From: Pelagihabitans pacificus | GTDB lineage: Bacteria > Bacteroidota > Bacteroidia > Flavobacteriales > Flavobacteriaceae | Reading direction: 5' to 3' | DNA length: 64,000 nt | Assembly: GCF_009371985.2 (NCBI RefSeq) | Contig: NZ_VIKU02000008.1 | Location: forward strand, 1-64,000 | Part shown: positions 16,634 to 25,530 of the stretch, piece by piece | Layout of the letters: every line of letters begins with the position of its first letter | Position numbering within the stretch: the first letter of the stretch is position 1 | Position numbers and translations under genes: made by a program | Notes under the pieces: generated by a model | Told to the model about the DNA's origin: nothing | Seen by the model: the letters and a program-made list of their open reading frames with translations, nothing else | The model's database searches: none

Positions 16634-18148
16634 ATGGAAATCAATAAAATAGGGCTCTACTGTGTTTTCTTTACCCTAAATCTAGCAGTGGCCCAAGTAA
16701 AAATCGGTGACAACCCCGAGACCATCGATGCAGCATCCATTTTAGAATTGGAAAGCAGTAACGGGGTGCTTGTGTTGAGTCGGCTTACGGAGGCCCAAAT
16801 GCAGAGTTTAGTGCCACTGGAGGGGGCTATCGTATACAATACTACTTCCCAATGCGTTTTTTATTACAACAGCGGCCAGTGGAACAATTTATGCAATTCG
16901 AGCGGCAACGGTGTATCTTTCGTCGATAATGGGAATGGCACGTTTACCATCGATGTAGGGAACGGTCCCATAACCTTTAACGGTGCCCCGGAAACCACTT
17001 CTACCTTGGTCGATAATTCCAATGGTACTTATACGTACACCAATGAAATTGGGGAAGAAACATTGATATCCGAGGGAGGCCCTGGCGGGACCACCATCAC
17101 AGATAATGGCGATGGCACCTACACCGTAGATGACGGGGTGAATTCTCCGTTTACTTTCAACGGTGCGCTGGAGACGGTTTCGACCCTTATCGATAATTCA
17201 GATGGTACCTACACCTATACCAACGAGGAAGGGGGCGAGACCATAATTTCTACCGGCGGCCCCGGCGGAACATCTATCACGGATAATGGGGATGGCACCT
17301 ACACTGTTGATGACGGGGTAAATCCTCCTTTTACTTTTGACGGTGCCCCGGAAACACTTACCTCCATCACCGACAACGATGATGGTTCGTACACCTACAG
17401 GGCCGAGGATGGTTTGGAGACCTTGATTACCACTGGCATTCTGGGAGGGGATCACATCGGTACCGCTGGATCGGTATTTTTTGCCAATAGCTCAACGGGA
17501 GCTCCTTTCGAAGCCAACGACGATTTTTTTTGGGACAACACCAACAAAAGATTGGGCATAGGTACCAATACCCCTACCAACGAACTGGAGGTCGATGGAA
17601 TTATAAAATCGGGCAGAATCAGCAATTCGGTTGGGACGGCCGATTTCCCCTCCTATCATTTTACGACCAATTTCAACTCCGGTATGTTTTCACCTGCCAG
17701 TGGTGCCATGGCGTTGGCCTCCGAAGGTCAAGAGGTGGTGCGCGTAACCGGCGGTAATCGAGTCGGTATTATGGTCACCAACCCGCAAGCTACCCTTCAT
17801 GTTGGGGGAAATCTTATTGTGGATGGGACGATTACTTACGGGGGAGGGGGCACCGTTCTCAGTAAATCGCCAACGGACACCAAAGGTATCAGACGACTTT
17901 CGACGCCTGAAGTAGTACTGTCCAAGAGTGATGATACGGTGATTCTCGAGGGAACAGTGACCCAAATAGTCTTACCACCTCCAGGACCAAGCAATACGGG
18001 ACACGTATATATCATCAAGGACTTGGGAGGGGTGCCCACTACTTCGAACATCCCCTATGTCAGTGGGGATGGGGAGTCCAGTACGACAATAAAAAAGGGT
18101 GTCCTTTGGCTTCAAAGCGATGGGACCGATTGGCAACAAATCAATTAA
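16634..18148 (+). CDS. Secreted repeat protein with tail-fibre-like C-terminus
   Basis: A 504-residue protein with a signal peptide (MEINKIGLYCVFFTLNLAVAQ). Next comes a segment typical of Bacteroidota surface proteins (DAASILELESSNGVLVLSRL), then three ~60-residue repeats from residue 96 built around DNGDGTYTVDDGV and DNSDGTYTYTNEEG, then a region with RLGIGTNTPTNELEVDG and NPQATLHVGGNLIVDGTI, the short motif seen in tail-fibre/S74-peptidase-like proteins. No S74 catalytic domain is visible at the end. It is probably a surface or matrix protein. It is the only structural protein inside the polysaccharide locus. No membrane anchor or type IX sorting domain is evident. Confidence 0.8.
   Translation: MEINKIGLYCVFFTLNLAVAQVKIGDNPETIDAASILELESSNGVLVLSRLTEAQMQSLVPLEGAIVYNTTSQCVFYYNSGQWNNLCNSSGNGVSFVDNGNGTFTIDVGNGPITFNGAPETTSTLVDNSNGTYTYTNEIGEETLISEGGPGGTTITDNGDGTYTVDDGVNSPFTFNGALETVSTLIDNSDGTYTYTNEEGGETIISTGGPGGTSITDNGDGTYTVDDGVNPPFTFDGAPETLTSITDNDDGSYTYRAEDGLETLITTGILGGDHIGTAGSVFFANSSTGAPFEANDDFFWDNTNKRLGIGTNTPTNELEVDGIIKSGRISNSVGTADFPSYHFTTNFNSGMFSPASGAMALASEGQEVVRVTGGNRVGIMVTNPQATLHVGGNLIVDGTITYGGGGTVLSKSPTDTKGIRRLSTPEVVLSKSDDTVILEGTVTQIVLPPPGPSNTGHVYIIKDLGGVPTTSNIPYVSGDGESSTTIKKGVLWLQSDGTDWQQIN
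16919..17455 (+). repeat. Three ~180 bp in-frame tandem repeats
   Basis: Within the secreted protein a ~60-codon unit is repeated three times, starting near 16919, 17096 and 17276. Each unit encodes a DNGDGTYT-type half followed by a GxETxSTxxDN-GTYTYTNExGxETxIS half. Units two and three are the most alike. Confidence 0.85.
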
Positions 18149-18318
18149 ACCTGCAGTGTGGGTGCTGTTAATGCCGAACAAAATGTTCGTGCAAACCTTC
18201 TTTTCAAAAACGACAAATCGGGGGGGTATTCATTCCAAAGAATAGTAGTATATTTAAATTGGATGTCGCGACATTGAGTTGTTGTTTCCAGACAAGATGT
18301 TACTTTCCGTGGATGTGT

Positions 18319-19548
18319 ATGGATAAAAGTTCAATTAAGGTTGTGATTGTCGATCTCTCGGTAAAGACTGGCAGTCCGGCCGGTAGTTGTGTCCTATCGC
18401 AAATGATCGGCCTAAGCACCCTCTACAATATTCATCTGTTTACTTCGGAGATAGGTTCCAAAATACCGGAAAATATAACCACTCACCTTATTCGAACGTT
18501 AAAATTTCCGTTACTGTTCAGATACATTCATTTTTCGCTAAAAGTAAGATATAGACTGCGACGTTTTTTAAGGAGTCAGGATGTTCCATGCATCGTTCAG
18601 TCGACGGCGGGCCAATATGCCGACAGCGATATTTTGTACCTGCATTTTTGCCACAAAGCCTACCTCAAAAAATATTGGGGAACCAATACATTGAGTGGGC
18701 CATTGCGATATCTGAGAAAATTAAACCATATTTATAATGCCCGAAGCGAGGCGAAGGCAATAAAACAGGTCAAGAGTATTGTTGTCCCTTCTAAAGGATT
18801 GGCTCAGGAGCTTATTGGCTTCTATCCAAGTATTACCAAAAAAATAGAAATAATTGGAAATCCCGTTGATATCGATTTCTATCGTAAGCCTGACAATTTT
18901 GAGGAGCAAACCGTACGAAGGCTTTGGGGATTTGACGCTCACGATATCGTCATTGTTTTTATGGCCTTGGGGGATTTTGAACGTAAAGGACTGCCCATAT
19001 TAATGGATAGCTTGAGGGCGGAACCCATTTTAAATGCACCAATTAAAGTATTGGTAATAGGCGGTAATCCGATGGAAATAAATAAATATCGAAAAAGGGC
19101 GAAGGCGATGGCTATTGAAAAAAAGATGATATTCGCGGGCTTTCAACAAGACATACGATCGTTGTTGTGGGTCAGTGACCTCTTCTCCTTGCCTTCGTTG
19201 TACGAAACGTTCTCTCTGGCTTCGTTGCAGGCCGCCGCTGCTGGTCTCCCCTTACTCGTAAGCGATCTATATGGCGTACAGGACTACCTACGACCAGGAG
19301 AGAATGGATGGCTAGTCGAACGGGATGCCAAAGCTGTCGCAATGGTTTTGGCTGACATAGTAGACCAAAAATATGACCTGATCGGTATGGGAGCCTCGGC
19401 TCGATCTTCGGTTTTGGATTATGACAACAAAGTTTTTAGGGAAAAATGGAATGCGTTTTACGGGAAATTCGTAGAGAAAGATAAAGTACCGATAGCAGGT
19501 CTCAAGGAAGGGGTTGAACCATCGGGCGATGACCCATTGGTAAATTAG
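18319..19548 (+). CDS. Glycosyltransferase family 4 protein
   Basis: A ~409-residue GT-B enzyme. The C-terminal donor domain is clear: IVIVFMALGDFERKGLPILM, IKVLVIGGNP, KMIFAGFQQDIRSLLWVSDLFSLPSLYETFSLASLQAAAAGLPLLVS, which has the GT4 EX7E-type pattern, and YLRPGENGWLVE. The ATG at 18319 was chosen because VVIVDLS after it is the first strand of the fold; the upstream ATG at 18259 would add 20 residues without family character. It likely adds a sugar in the polysaccharide pathway. It is followed by another GT4 gene 88 bp downstream. Confidence 0.88.
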   Translation: MDKSSIKVVIVDLSVKTGSPAGSCVLSQMIGLSTLYNIHLFTSEIGSKIPENITTHLIRTLKFPLLFRYIHFSLKVRYRLRRFLRSQDVPCIVQSTAGQYADSDILYLHFCHKAYLKKYWGTNTLSGPLRYLRKLNHIYNARSEAKAIKQVKSIVVPSKGLAQELIGFYPSITKKIEIIGNPVDIDFYRKPDNFEEQTVRRLWGFDAHDIVIVFMALGDFERKGLPILMDSLRAEPILNAPIKVLVIGGNPMEINKYRKRAKAMAIEKKMIFAGFQQDIRSLLWVSDLFSLPSLYETFSLASLQAAAAGLPLLVSDLYGVQDYLRPGENGWLVERDAKAVAMVLADIVDQKYDLIGMGASARSSVLDYDNKVFREKWNAFYGKFVEKDKVPIAGLKEGVEPSGDDPLVN

Positions 19549-19636
19549 GCAACCACAAATTGGTCCATGAGCATGTAATCGATCATCGGTGTTGCGCGCA
19601 TCTAGAAACGCACCAAGCATTTATACGATATTCAAC

Positions 19637-20764
19637 ATGAAGGTGAAGTCTAAAGTCTTGCTCATACTACATATTCCACCACCAGTGAACGGTGCTGCAA
19701 TGGTGGGCAAATATATTATGGATAGCCAATCTATCAACGAAACGTTTGATGCCGATTACATCAACCTTACAACATCTTTTGACTTGGGCAGTATAGGAAA
19801 AGGGAGTATAGGGAAGATATTTACAACCATGAAAGTGATACTACGTACTGCCAAAGCTCTGTTAAAAACCAACTACGATCTCTGTTACGTAACCCTAACT
19901 GCCAAAGGGGCTGGGTTTTATAAAGATTTTCTTATCGTTTGTCTTCTAAAACTATTTCGAAAAAAAATTATCTTTCATTTTCACAACAAGGGTATAAAGG
20001 AAAGCAAGTCCAATTTTATAAAAAACGGGCTTTACCGTTTAACATTCGAAAATACCCAATCGATACTGCTGGCACCACAATTATATTCCGATGTGTCTGA
20101 CTATGTACATAAAGAAAACGTGTACTTCTGTCCTAACGGGATACCGGATATCGAACAGGATAGCCCTTCCAGCAGTCGGGACATTACAGGCGACCCCGTT
20201 TGTAGGTTTCTATTTCTATCAAATATGATGAGACAAAAGGGTGTCTTCGTTCTTTTGGAAGCGTGCGCTTTACTCGATGGAATGGGCTTGCCTTTTGAAT
20301 GCCATTTTGTAGGGGCTTGGTCCGATATTTCGGAGACTGAATTCAATCGGGCAGTTTCGGAAAAAGGTCTGAAGGGAAAGGTTATTGCCCACGGTCCAAA
20401 ATACGGAGGGGAAAAAATCCGATTCTTTAAGGAGTCCGATGTTTTTGTCTTCCCTACATTCTATCATAACGAAGCTTTCCCACTTGTCAATTTGGAGGCG
20501 ATGCAGCAAGGCCTCCCTATCATTTCGACTCCGGAGGGTGGTATCCCCGAGATGATCTTGGATGGCCAAACGGGATTTCTTACCAATCAGGGCAACGTTA
20601 GTGAACTTGCCGAAAAAATGATATTCCTTATCAATAGTCCTGGGTCTAGGGTTGCCATGGGAATGGCAGGTAGAAGGTTATACGAAAAGTGTTTTACCCT
20701 TTCGAACTTCGAGCACAACATGAAAACGATTCTTGTAAAAGCGATGATAGTAGAGCCTACCTGA
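19637..20764 (+). CDS. Glycosyltransferase family 4 protein (PPPxNGAA type)
   Basis: A ~375-residue GT-B enzyme starting KVLLILHIPPPVNGAAMVG, the acceptor-domain glycine loop. The donor domain has RFLFLSNMMRQKGVFVLLEA, ECHFVGAW, KVIAHGPKYGGEK, FVFPTFYHNEAFPLVNLEAMQQGLPIIST and EGGIPEMILDGQTGFL, i.e. the EAFPLVNLE form of the EX7E motif. The ATG at 19637 puts the conserved strand at the N-terminus. It is a clear paralogue of the product at 28057-29178, which shares the PPPxxGAA start, the FHFHNKG motif and the overall layout. Confidence 0.9.
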   Translation: MKVKSKVLLILHIPPPVNGAAMVGKYIMDSQSINETFDADYINLTTSFDLGSIGKGSIGKIFTTMKVILRTAKALLKTNYDLCYVTLTAKGAGFYKDFLIVCLLKLFRKKIIFHFHNKGIKESKSNFIKNGLYRLTFENTQSILLAPQLYSDVSDYVHKENVYFCPNGIPDIEQDSPSSSRDITGDPVCRFLFLSNMMRQKGVFVLLEACALLDGMGLPFECHFVGAWSDISETEFNRAVSEKGLKGKVIAHGPKYGGEKIRFFKESDVFVFPTFYHNEAFPLVNLEAMQQGLPIISTPEGGIPEMILDGQTGFLTNQGNVSELAEKMIFLINSPGSRVAMGMAGRRLYEKCFTLSNFEHNMKTILVKAMIVEPT

Positions 20765-20769
20765 AGCCA

Positions 20770-21489
20770 TTATCCTGTAGGCCGTAGTAGTCTGGTATTT
20801 ACCAGCGACACTTCTTCATAGTTATCCGAAACCGCAAATATTTCGAATCCGCGGTGTTTTAGAAGCGAGATGGCGTCCTTTGATTTTCGCACACCGTTTT
20901 TAACAAATCGATCATGAAACTCGATCAAGATTTGGGTAATCGATACATCCGAATTCATAATATTATTGATCACCTCGTATTCCGCTCCTTCAATATCCAT
21001 CTTCAACACATCGATATGCGTGTGTCCCAGTTCCGACATGATATCTCCTAGCGATTTCATTGGTACCTGTACCTTCTCGTTCTTGTTTACATTATCTTGA
21101 TCAACTAGGCTTCCCGAAACGAAATTTGGATTTTTGGGTAAATAAAAGTCTACCAATCCGCTTTGGGCGGCGATACCATATTCAAAGTACCTATAGTTTG
21201 GCGGTAATTGCTGCGACTTAAGCCAATTGATCGATTTTGGTGTTGGATCAAAAGCAAATACATGGCTTTGATGATTAGCAATAATGGCCCTGTCAAAGGA
21301 AATGTTCTCACCAATTCCGAAAGAATAAACGATGGCATTCCGTTGAAGGATAGTGGGGTTCACGAAAAACCCTGCATGGCGATCACCATACCAAATATGG
21401 TCACAGGTTACGCCTCTTTTGAGGTGGCTAGTTCTGCCGGTATACCGTAAAAAGGAACTTTTCAATTTGCGTTTAAGAGAATTGGCCAC
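20770..21489 (-). CDS. FkbM family methyltransferase
   Basis: A 239-residue SAM-dependent methyltransferase. SFGIGENISFDRAIIA is the SAM-binding motif I, VFAFDPTPKSINWL gives the acidic residue at the end of strand 2, and HIDVLKMDIEGAEYEVI is the FkbM signature. FkbM-type enzymes in polysaccharide loci usually O-methylate sugars. The gene is convergent with the GT4 gene (5 bp between the stops) and lies downstream of the synthase gene on the same strand with 219 bp between. The acceptor is unknown. Confidence 0.88.
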   Translation of the reverse strand: MANSLKRKLKSSFLRYTGRTSHLKRGVTCDHIWYGDRHAGFFVNPTILQRNAIVYSFGIGENISFDRAIIANHQSHVFAFDPTPKSINWLKSQQLPPNYRYFEYGIAAQSGLVDFYLPKNPNFVSGSLVDQDNVNKNEKVQVPMKSLGDIMSELGHTHIDVLKMDIEGAEYEVINNIMNSDVSITQILIEFHDRFVKNGVRKSKDAISLLKHRGFEIFAVSDNYEEVSLVNTRLLRPTG

Positions 21490-21708
21490 TGTACAGTTTT
21501 AATTTAAAGGTAGGTATTTTTCAAAATATTTCTCAAATTTCAGCCGTTTTTAAAAGTCCTGATTTCTCTTAGAACTTATGGCTTACTTTCTATTTGGTAG
21601 ATAGCTTATGGCCCACAAAGAGTCATCGGAAGGTGTGATTTTCATAATAGGGGTTGATACAAACGATTTGACGGGTTCGGAACTCGAACCGATACGTGGG
21701 CATTGCAA

Positions 21709-24700
21709 TTAATCCGGCCCTGATGCTGCTATGGAGGGCGATGATGGGGTATTTAATGTGGCTGTGGTGCTGGTGGACCAACCATTCCTTATAACGGTAA
21801 GCACTAGTTCGTAACGCTTATAGGATTTTGGAATTTCTACGTTGATGGAGGCGCCTTCTCCTATTTTTTTTAGTGCGATCACCTGGCCCCATCTATTCCG
21901 TTTGGCAAGTCGCCATTCAATTTCATAACCTGATTCGTCTTCTAAGTAAGACCATCCATTGTCATGATGGATCAGGGCATAGTATTTCAACAATTTTTTG
22001 GATAACAACGGAGTGGAAGGTCGCAAGATTTTTACTTTGGGAAAGGAGGGAATTTTTAAACGATTTCCTTTCAACTCTTCAACCAATAGAAACCCTTTCT
22101 TCTTGAAACCGTTAAAATCCAAAAGACCGTCATAGGTGATTAGATGATTTTGCCATTGATTTTGCCAGTTGGACATAATTATCGGCGTATTCGCAAAGTG
22201 TTCTCTTTGTTGACTAACCAATTCGGGATCAATCCCACTTATTATATAGGGGATTCTACGAGAATGGGCCATTTCCAACGACTCTTTGAGGAATGTAGTG
22301 TCGCTAACGATTAGTTCAATCGCATCCAAAGAGATATCCAAGCTATCTAGTTCCTTGAGTTGCAGCGATGCCAACTGCGATACGACAAGATCCTTCGTAA
22401 CCCAACTTTTTGGATCGATTTGCTTGATTGCGCTCACTAGTTCCCGTAGCCATGAAAAATAGGCCTTTCGTTGAGCTAGTGCCTTGGAATAGTCGTATTT
22501 GAAGCTGGCATTGTTCCAGGGGTCGTTCCCAAAATTCCAACCGGCTATTTGTTCTTTGTCCTTTAGTCTTCGCACCGTACTTATAACAGTGTTACTGAGT
22601 ACTTCCAATTGATCTTTATCCTCTTGGAAATCCAATGAAGCGGGAATCTGAAAACTGTATAAGATTTTTATTCCGTATTTTTTTCCGTATTTAAATAAAT
22701 TATATTCATATACAGGCGACGGCGTGCATTTGACAAGATTGTATCCCATCTTTCCCATCAACTTAAAATCCCGTTCCAAGGTTTGTTTGCTGGCCACGTA
22801 ATTATTGTTTGCCCAGTCGGTAGTTTTTGAATATCCGATACCGCTGAGTTCTAAAGGTAATTTAATGGGTTTATTCACAATTTTCGTTTCTAGGGCTTCC
22901 GGTAGGGGCTTTACGCTGTTCAGGCGTGCGCTCTTTTCAACGAAAGAGGAACCTTGCAGAATCTCTGGTGCGAACCTCCAGTCTAGATATGTCGATTCGC
23001 TTGCTTTGTACTCTGCTGGAATGTTTTTATCAAGATTGGAGTAAAAGAAAACGAGACCACTGATATCATCAAAGGAATCTTCGATGGCAATAAAGGCGTC
23101 CTTGAGCCACGATTCCTGATCGCCACCTGTCGACAATGAGCCGAATTCTGCTAGTAGCACAGGCTTGTTTGCGGAGATTTTTTTAAAACCCTCGTGATAA
23201 GGGCGGTATAAATCTCGGAAACCGTACCATTTTTGATCAGGATTAAAGGTGCCATAGTTGAGCAAATTCACTCCCAACCAATCTACATAGTTATCACCGG
23301 GATAATAATCGGAAATGGCAGTTGCTTTCCACGGGTTCCAGACCCATCGTACATTGTCTGCCCGTAGACTTTTAAAAATATGATGAATATGCTGCCATGC
23401 CTGTTTAAAATCCTTAGCGGTATTCCCCCCTGACTGGGACCAAGGATAAAATGGGTTGTCGAATTCATGGGCAAAACGTACAAAAAAGGGTTCTTTAAAT
23501 TCCTTGACAATTCGAGCCACTTCCTTGATATAGTCATCAAAATAACCCTCTTTGATAAAGTATAATATGCTTTGCTCCTTCTTTAAGGCAGGAATGGAAT
23601 CGCTAATCCTGAAGTTACTTGCCCAAGGTTCCCAGGTTAACATCGGCACCGATCCCTGAGCTTTGATTTTTTGCAAGTAATCACTTTTAAGTAGCGTTTT
23701 ATCCTCGTCGCCCCAAGCCATATAGAACGAAATGATATCGAACTTAATTTGCTCCCGTCTTTCAAATAAACTAGTTTGTCTTAAGTCGGTAACACCATTG
23801 GCGGCCGTAGGATTGAATATTCCCAAATATTTCATTGTTTTTTTTTGGTCTACCTCCGTTTGGGGATAATTCCATCTATTCCGTTCTATTTTTTTTAATG
23901 AGCTGTTCGTGAAATATATGGTTATCAACAGTATGGGTACCGCCAGGCGTCTGGTAAAAGTAAAGAGGTGGTCCATAAACATACCGAAAGTCTTTTTGAC
24001 GCGTTTCAAGTTTTCAATGGTCTCGTTCTCCAAAGCAGTCCTCAAGATTCGATTTCTATTGGTAACCTTAAAGGCAAGGTAAACACCAAAAAACATAAAT
24101 AGAGCGTTGAGAAGAGCGAAAAACGACATGATGATACTGAAAGGAGTAAAATCCTGGTATAAACCATATAAAATAGCAAATAGTGATATTGCTGCTACTA
24201 TTAGGTTTGGAATTACGATATTAAGGTTGTTTTCTTCCTCTTCATTTTTAGGAGTTGGTAAATAGGGCACCTTTTTTCTTAAAAAGGTATATACCACTCC
24301 TAAAATATACACCCACCATGCTATTATTTGTAGAAGTCCCCCGATAACGTGAAAGCCTCTCTCATTTTTTTCAATGACCCATTTTTGTATGTACGTTCTA
24401 ATCAACAAAGAGCTTAACACTACGGGAAGACTGATGAGTACAAAGGTAATGATGTTGCCCGTCCAAGGCATTTTTGATAAGAACAACGATACAACTGGAA
24501 TTAGGAAGCTGAGGAGATATATGAAACCGATTAAATAGTGAAGTGGTAAAAGTGCATAATGGATTTTTTGTCGAAATGTAAGGGATTTAAAAATTTTGGG
24601 ATACACCCTATAGAGGAGTTCGAAGGTTCCCCTGGACCATTTCAATTGTTGTTTGTAGTAGGAGGTAAGGTCGGCTGGTGCCAGGCCTTTCGCAAGGATT

Positions 24701-25494
24701 CTAGGAACGTACACCGATTCCCAACCCTTCGCATGTAATAACATAGCCGTATGCATATCTTCTGCCAGTCCCGGGGCATGCCCCCCAATGCTATCTAAAG
24801 CAGATCGCCGAAAAACACAATTCGCACCAATCGCGTTTACGGTACCATACGTGTTCATTGTCATCATCATAGGCCCATAGAACTGAAAAGTCTGTTCGGC
24901 CGCACCTCGTGCGACCAGGGTAAAGGGTTTGTTATAATAGGCTTGAACCGTTTGGACATAGCCGATTTTTTCATCATCAAAATAGGGTATAACGGCGTCT
25001 AAAAAATTTGGTTTTGGAATGTGGTCCGGATCTAATATCAGGCAAATTTCGCCTCTGGCCATTTTTAAGGCATTGTTGATGTTTCCTGCCTTGGCATCTA
25101 TTCTATTGTCGCGTGTTACGTGAATTACTCCCAACCGTTCACATTCTTTCTTCAAAAACGGGTCATTGGCCTCGTCACATAAATAAGTAGTGTGCGGATA
25201 CCTTATTTTCTGGATTGCCTCCAATGTTTCTATGATCATTTCGTAAGGTTCGCCTGGGAAAAAAGTAGTAAGAACATCGACGGAATAAGTCTTCGAACCA
25301 ATTACCTCCTTGGGTATGGAGATGCTGAAATAATGGTACCACAGATATACCTTTTTTAGGGCACCATAAATCAAAATTATCGAAAGTAAAATATAAAGAG
25401 GCAGATATCCCCTGAATTCCGGCCTAAAAAAGAAAATCAGAAAATAAATTAATGATGCCACTCCAATGACAATCATTAGTCTTATATAAAGCAA
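21709..25494 (-). CDS. Fusion: GT2 processive synthase, GH26-like domain and a second glycosidase-like barrel
   Basis: A 1261-residue membrane protein. Residues ~1-520 form a cellulose-synthase-like GT2 enzyme: two N-terminal membrane segments, Asp107 in CDEAN, DPDH (155-158), AEDMHT with Glu245-Asp246, QQLKW (282-286, a variant of QxxRW), then five or more membrane segments. Residues ~553-840 look like glycoside hydrolase family 26: FVRFAHEFDNPFYPWS with acid/base Glu677 and KPVLLAEFGS with nucleophile Glu783. Residues ~880-1130 form another TIM-barrel-like region similar to the adjacent lipoprotein, but with GND where GNE is expected. The last ~90 residues look like a fibronectin-type or beta-sandwich domain. 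It probably makes a beta-linked glycan and trims it on the outer face of the inner membrane. The product (mannan, glucan or other) is unknown. Confidence 0.87.
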   Translation of the reverse strand: MLYIRLMIVIGVASLIYFLIFFFRPEFRGYLPLYILLSIILIYGALKKVYLWYHYFSISIPKEVIGSKTYSVDVLTTFFPGEPYEMIIETLEAIQKIRYPHTTYLCDEANDPFLKKECERLGVIHVTRDNRIDAKAGNINNALKMARGEICLILDPDHIPKPNFLDAVIPYFDDEKIGYVQTVQAYYNKPFTLVARGAAEQTFQFYGPMMMTMNTYGTVNAIGANCVFRRSALDSIGGHAPGLAEDMHTAMLLHAKGWESVYVPRILAKGLAPADLTSYYKQQLKWSRGTFELLYRVYPKIFKSLTFRQKIHYALLPLHYLIGFIYLLSFLIPVVSLFLSKMPWTGNIITFVLISLPVVLSSLLIRTYIQKWVIEKNERGFHVIGGLLQIIAWWVYILGVVYTFLRKKVPYLPTPKNEEEENNLNIVIPNLIVAAISLFAILYGLYQDFTPFSIIMSFFALLNALFMFFGVYLAFKVTNRNRILRTALENETIENLKRVKKTFGMFMDHLFTFTRRLAVPILLITIYFTNSSLKKIERNRWNYPQTEVDQKKTMKYLGIFNPTAANGVTDLRQTSLFERREQIKFDIISFYMAWGDEDKTLLKSDYLQKIKAQGSVPMLTWEPWASNFRISDSIPALKKEQSILYFIKEGYFDDYIKEVARIVKEFKEPFFVRFAHEFDNPFYPWSQSGGNTAKDFKQAWQHIHHIFKSLRADNVRWVWNPWKATAISDYYPGDNYVDWLGVNLLNYGTFNPDQKWYGFRDLYRPYHEGFKKISANKPVLLAEFGSLSTGGDQESWLKDAFIAIEDSFDDISGLVFFYSNLDKNIPAEYKASESTYLDWRFAPEILQGSSFVEKSARLNSVKPLPEALETKIVNKPIKLPLELSGIGYSKTTDWANNNYVASKQTLERDFKLMGKMGYNLVKCTPSPVYEYNLFKYGKKYGIKILYSFQIPASLDFQEDKDQLEVLSNTVISTVRRLKDKEQIAGWNFGNDPWNNASFKYDYSKALAQRKAYFSWLRELVSAIKQIDPKSWVTKDLVVSQLASLQLKELDSLDISLDAIELIVSDTTFLKESLEMAHSRRIPYIISGIDPELVSQQREHFANTPIIMSNWQNQWQNHLITYDGLLDFNGFKKKGFLLVEELKGNRLKIPSFPKVKILRPSTPLLSKKLLKYYALIHHDNGWSYLEDESGYEIEWRLAKRNRWGQVIALKKIGEGASINVEIPKSYKRYELVLTVIRNGWSTSTTATLNTPSSPSIAASGPD

Positions 25495-25530
25495 TTCTAT
25501 TTTCGAGGGTTTTTTGATAAGCTTGTAACA

